Below, one piece after another: positions 61,301-64,000 of a stretch of DNA of 64,000 bases. Numbering within the stretch: position 1 is the first letter of the stretch; each line of letters begins with the position of its first letter. The notes beneath the pieces were generated by a model, which saw only the letters and a program-made list of their open reading frames with translations, was not told the origin of the DNA and ran no database searches. The DNA lies in NCBI RefSeq assembly GCF_004027225.2, contig NC_044290.2, positions 9,130,906 through 9,194,905 on the forward strand, in the 5' to 3' direction. The position numbers and the translations under genes were made by a program. The stretch is from Strigops habroptila (Eukaryota; Chordata; Aves; Psittaciformes; Psittacidae).

Positions 61301-61607
61301 CAATTTGTATCACAAACGAATACAACATATGCAGAATAACTTCTTTGGTTTTTTTCTTTGCAAGGAACAGGTAACCACAGTCAGAGCAGTTTGCTACCTA
61401 AACATTAAATAAGAGGTTCTTATCAGAACTCACTGTGACTCATCATAAGGTGTTCTGCAGATACAGTACAATTCCTCACTGCTGCCCTCTTGTGCCCGTT
61501 TACAATCATTACAGATGTACACATCCATTTTCTTAGCCTCCTTTTCTGTGATGCCAACACATTCTCCATGATACCAGTTAGTACAAAGATCACAGCCAAT
61601 ATAGAAC
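55280..61607 (-). CDS. BPTF: BPTF, last five coding exons (PHD fingers, bromodomain, C-terminus)
   Basis: BPTF is the largest subunit of the NURF remodelling complex (with SMARCA1/SNF2L and RBBP4/7). It reads histone H3K4me3 through its PHD finger and acetylated H4 through its bromodomain. In transcript order the exons here are 61607-61434, 60565-60373, 59410-59326, 57536-57350 and 55316-55280, all GT-AG and phase-consistent. They encode the end of one PHD finger, a complete second PHD finger ([12 protein letters not shown] to YVCPQCQ), a helical linker, and the bromodomain (WPF shelf, [13 protein letters not shown], and CRYYNPSD with the acetyl-lysine Asn). The N-terminal DDT domain, first PHD and long middle region lie right of the window. 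It is in antisense orientation to C17orf58, tail to tail. Confidence 0.98.
55317..57349 (-). other. BPTF: BPTF last intron
   Basis: About 2.0 kb between the bromodomain exon and the terminal exon. No supportable gene. Short antisense frames (for example 55741-55950) are unremarkable. Confidence 0.75.
57350..57536 (-). CDS. BPTF: BPTF exon: C-terminal two thirds of bromodomain
   Basis: Encodes [17 protein letters not shown], then [20 protein letters not shown] and the final helix to FKGFKASR-like residues. The Asn in YYNPSD is the acetyl-lysine anchor. The ILKRYYKKV stretch differs from the mammalian VQRRYYEKL that I recall. Acceptor TTTCCAG, donor GTAAGC. Confidence 0.97.
57537..59325 (-). 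other. BPTF: BPTF intron within bromodomain
   Basis: A 1.8 kb intron splitting the Asp codon of EPMDLAT. No other gene seen. Confidence 0.75.
59326..59410 (-). CDS. BPTF: BPTF exon: bromodomain ZA-loop region
   Basis: Eighty-five bases encoding [20 protein letters not shown] and YGVIKEPM. The WPF shelf and ZA loop line the acetyl-lysine pocket. Acceptor CCTGACAG, donor GTGAGT. Confidence 0.98.
59411..60372 (-). other. BPTF: BPTF intron
   Basis: A 962-base intron between the second-PHD exon and the bromodomain. No supportable gene. Confidence 0.75.
60373..60565 (-). CDS. BPTF: BPTF exon: second half of second PHD finger and linker helix
   Basis: Encodes [19 protein letters not shown] to YVCPQCQ, then [19 protein letters not shown], the helix joining PHD and bromodomain. 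The zinc ligands CDxC, H, C and CPxC are intact, and the Trp of QNW is the H3K4me3 aromatic-cage residue. Donor GTGAGA. Confidence 0.98.
60566..61433 (-). other. BPTF: BPTF intron between PHD exons
   Basis: An 868-base intron with an A-rich tract near 61.15 kb. Antisense frames here have no recognised homology. Confidence 0.75.
61434..61607 (-). CDS. BPTF: BPTF exon: end of one PHD finger and start of the next
   Basis: A 174-base exon, phase 2 at both ends. It encodes [19 protein letters not shown] to YICNDC (finger end), a RAQEGSSEE linker, then [13 protein letters not shown] (start of the next finger). The first zinc ligands of the earlier finger should sit in an upstream exon not found in this window. 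Confidence 0.98.
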
Positions 61608-62980
61608 CTAAAAGTATTCACAATGAAAATGACAATGTAATTGTCATTTCAAATGGCATGGCACTTTTCCCTGCATTTCTCTCTGATGCACTGTCTTTGC
61701 TGGCCTACTTTCTTCAATTGTCACAGTTTCCCTGCTTCCTAGCATTCTAGCCTTACAAACTAGCATCTCATGCTGCAGCTACACTGTCAGTAAGGTCGCA
61801 TGGGTCAATTTTAAATTGACAGTTCATTTAAATGCACATCAATATGTAACCAGACTTTTGAACAAAACTGGGCTAAAAACGTCTGTCTCCAATCTGTGTG
61901 CGGAAAACTGTAAAAGGCACAAAAAGACAAGGCCAAAGGAAAAGATTTACATTTTCAAAACCGCAGCTCAAAAGCCACTGAAACGTTTCCTTAAGATTTG
62001 AAAATGTAGGTCTCAGTTAATTTAAAAAACAAAAGCAAAGCGCAAACACCAACTAGGAGTTACAAGTATACTACAAAGAACATGCATACCAGCCATGTGT
62101 AGGATACATATTGGTATAACATGATACGAAAGAAAATGGGGTCAGGATATGGTGGTTGTAATTTACTTCTTTTTTTGGGGGAAGGGGAACTCACTGAAAA
62201 ACAGATCTTAAACTACTCAAAATTGCAACAAATTGGAATGTGGACCATTCTTCAGAGAATAATGTCTACTCTCAGACACAGCTATGTGACGGAACCAGAT
62301 GTGGTATGACACGAAGTGAAGGGAACCAGGTACACAATCACGTGAATGGGACCTTGCACAGAATGATGTGACAAAACTGTAAAATATTATGCCAGGATGT
62401 TTGTCATTTTGTGTATGGAGAGCTCAAAACATACCTATGACTAGTGACAACCAGATGGGCGAAGTTACACATCCATTCTCTCTGCCTAAGCAAAAGCAAG
62501 CTGACTCAGAACCTTGATCTTCTTGGGTTTTTGGAGACCACTGACCACCTGCCATGTGCTGCTGTAGGAATTACTGCTGTCCTAGTCCATCGGCCTGCAA
62601 GCACCACTCACCAATACTATGCACTAGCAACAGGACTGTAGCTAGCACATACTCCACAGAACGAGCACCTCTGATTTCTTGGGCCTCTGGATACACCCCA
62701 GATACTCAGATCCTGCCTTTTCTCTTAGTTTTCAAATTAAAACCAATCACACAAGCCAACCTTCTATAACGAATGGACAGATACAGCTCCTTCTGACAGC
62801 CACCAACAAGGACTGAGCCTGTCTCCTCTCCCCAAAAGGGACAGCGTTTGTTTCCTCCTGATGACACAGAAGCACACTTGTATTTAGGTGCAGATGCTAA
62901 ACCTCGCCACTAGAATGTGCAGCAGGTGTCACACAAACAAATAAGTCAGAATCCAAGCAGGAATCGTAGAATGATTCCTA

Positions 62981-63026
62981 CTTACTGACCATCCTTGAAA
63001 GATACCCTTACTGACCATCCTCGAAA
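62981..63026. repeat. Two-copy 20-bp tandem duplication, period 26
   Basis: CTTACTGACCATCCTTGAAA at 62981-63000 recurs at 63007-63026 with one T-to-C change, separated by six bases. Confidence 0.9.
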
Positions 63027-63780
63027 ACCATCTGAGCAAATCCCTGTAACCCTGGAGTACCGCAAATGAGAACAAAATGTGTTATTGCAGATTTATTACA
63101 TCCTAAAAAATGCATAGGGTATTCATAAAATACCACAAATCAGCACCTTTCTCTTTTTCTGAAGTAGAAAAGAGACACCAGCACAAAGAAGATGCCTACA
63201 TATATATATAAAAAAAATAAAAAATAAAAATGTTTACCAGAAATCTGTTTTAGAACTTGACTAATCCCTTTCCAAGCAGTGAAAGGACAATGTAGTTCAA
63301 CAGCACAGTCATCATTTGTAAGAACATAAAAACTTAGAATTCACAAAAAGCAAGCAGCAGAACTCTATCATATTGCTGAGGATACTACTGAGTTATTAAC
63401 ATACCATTTTCTTCGAGTTTTACTCTGTGCATTTAAGCACAGTTCTCTATTCAGGCTACCAAAATTCATGCGATGCCCACATTTGTCATCAGCTTTCTCA
63501 AATGCCCACCAGACTCAACAGAACTGTTTAGTCTGCCAATCAAATCCTTTTGCTCACAAAATTTGTTCATCTTCTCTTTATTTTTGTGACAGTTCTTTCA
63601 ACTTAGATATAATGGTGAATTAACAACCAGGGCATGAACTCTGCTATTTCTATAGTAGTGGTAGCACAGAGAGCAGTCCAGTATCCCACACTGGTATAAT
63701 GGTCAGACCTACTGAACAACCAAGGTTAAAAATCCCCCAAAGACCTCAACTTCATTAAAAATAATAAATTAACACCCTAA

Positions 63781-63860
63781 AAAGGCTAGAAGGAACCTCA
63801 AGAGATCCTCTAGTCCTGGCCCTACTTTTGGAATGAAGAACCATTGCTGGAGTGAAAGCA
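63781..63860 (-). mobile_element. Probable CR1 LINE fragment (reverse orientation)
   Basis: The text GCTAGAAGGAACCTCAAGAG followed by ATCCTCTAGTCCTGGCCCT resembles the CR1 3' UTR segment GGAAGGGACCTC...AGATCATCTAGTCCAACCCC, reversed relative to the 46.4 kb copy. Divergent, and its limits are approximate. Confidence 0.5.
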
Positions 63861-64000
63861 CTACTCCACCTCTATGCTTATCAGCACTTAAACCACCACC
63901 AAATGCCACCAGTTAATACTTTTTGCTATTGCCACTTGTTAAGCAGATACATACTCACTTGGAACTGGGCTGAAGTCAAATTTGACTTACATGCACCTCT

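Larger units (their letters stand above)
61608..64000 (-). other. BPTF: BPTF intron, partial, to the right edge
   Basis: 2.4 kb upstream of the 61607 acceptor. I searched for the exon carrying the first half of the earlier PHD finger (CIC-x-PYD motif) and did not find it. A 20-bp near-perfect duplication (62981-63026) and a CR1-like fragment near 63.8 kb are visible. Confidence 0.7.

Overview
This is vertebrate nuclear DNA, almost certainly from a bird. Genes are split into short exons with GT-AG introns. CpG islands sit at gene starts, and interspersed repeats are sparse. The one clear repeat tail (near 46.4 kb) is the 3' end of a CR1 LINE, the typical avian retroposon. The gene set (SMURF2, KPNA2, tRNA-Arg-CCG, C17orf58, BPTF) matches human 17q24, which corresponds to chicken chromosome 18. 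The species cannot be fixed from the sequence alone.

Layout: (1) 1-21.44 kb is the start of SMURF2 intron 1 on the minus strand, with no coding exon found. (2) 21.445-21.496 kb is the first coding exon of SMURF2, 17 codons inside a strong CpG island (about 20.96-22.0 kb). (3) 22.05-35.48 kb is intergenic DNA with no gene I can support. (4) 35.5-41.5 kb is the complete KPNA2 gene (importin alpha-1) on the minus strand. Its ten coding exons join in frame to 529 codons. The CpG-island promoter carries two CCAAT boxes 31 bp apart and an E2F/CDE-CHR-like palindrome. (5) 42.95-44.13 kb is a second CpG island with a tRNA-Arg(CCG) gene at 43511-43583. (6) 45.67-50.96 kb is C17orf58 on the plus strand, a secreted NTR-domain protein, five coding exons and 383 codons. 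(7) 55.28-61.61 kb holds the last five coding exons of BPTF on the minus strand, with PHD fingers, the bromodomain and the C-terminus. The rest of BPTF lies beyond the right edge.

SMURF2, KPNA2 and BPTF read leftwards and C17orf58 reads rightwards. KPNA2 and C17orf58 are therefore head to head around the tRNA island, and C17orf58 and BPTF are tail to tail. The genes do not form one pathway: ubiquitin ligase, nuclear import, translation, extracellular NTR protein and chromatin remodelling. I found no novel multi-gene system. The most interesting points are regulatory (the KPNA2 promoter, an inverted pair of ACTACAAYTCCC motifs, the tRNA-bearing CpG island), the in-frame PHD exon duplication in BPTF, a bipartite inverted repeat near 31.4 kb, and the little-studied C17orf58. 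Exon borders were set by reading splice sites and checking phase by hand. UTR ends and transcription starts are estimates.
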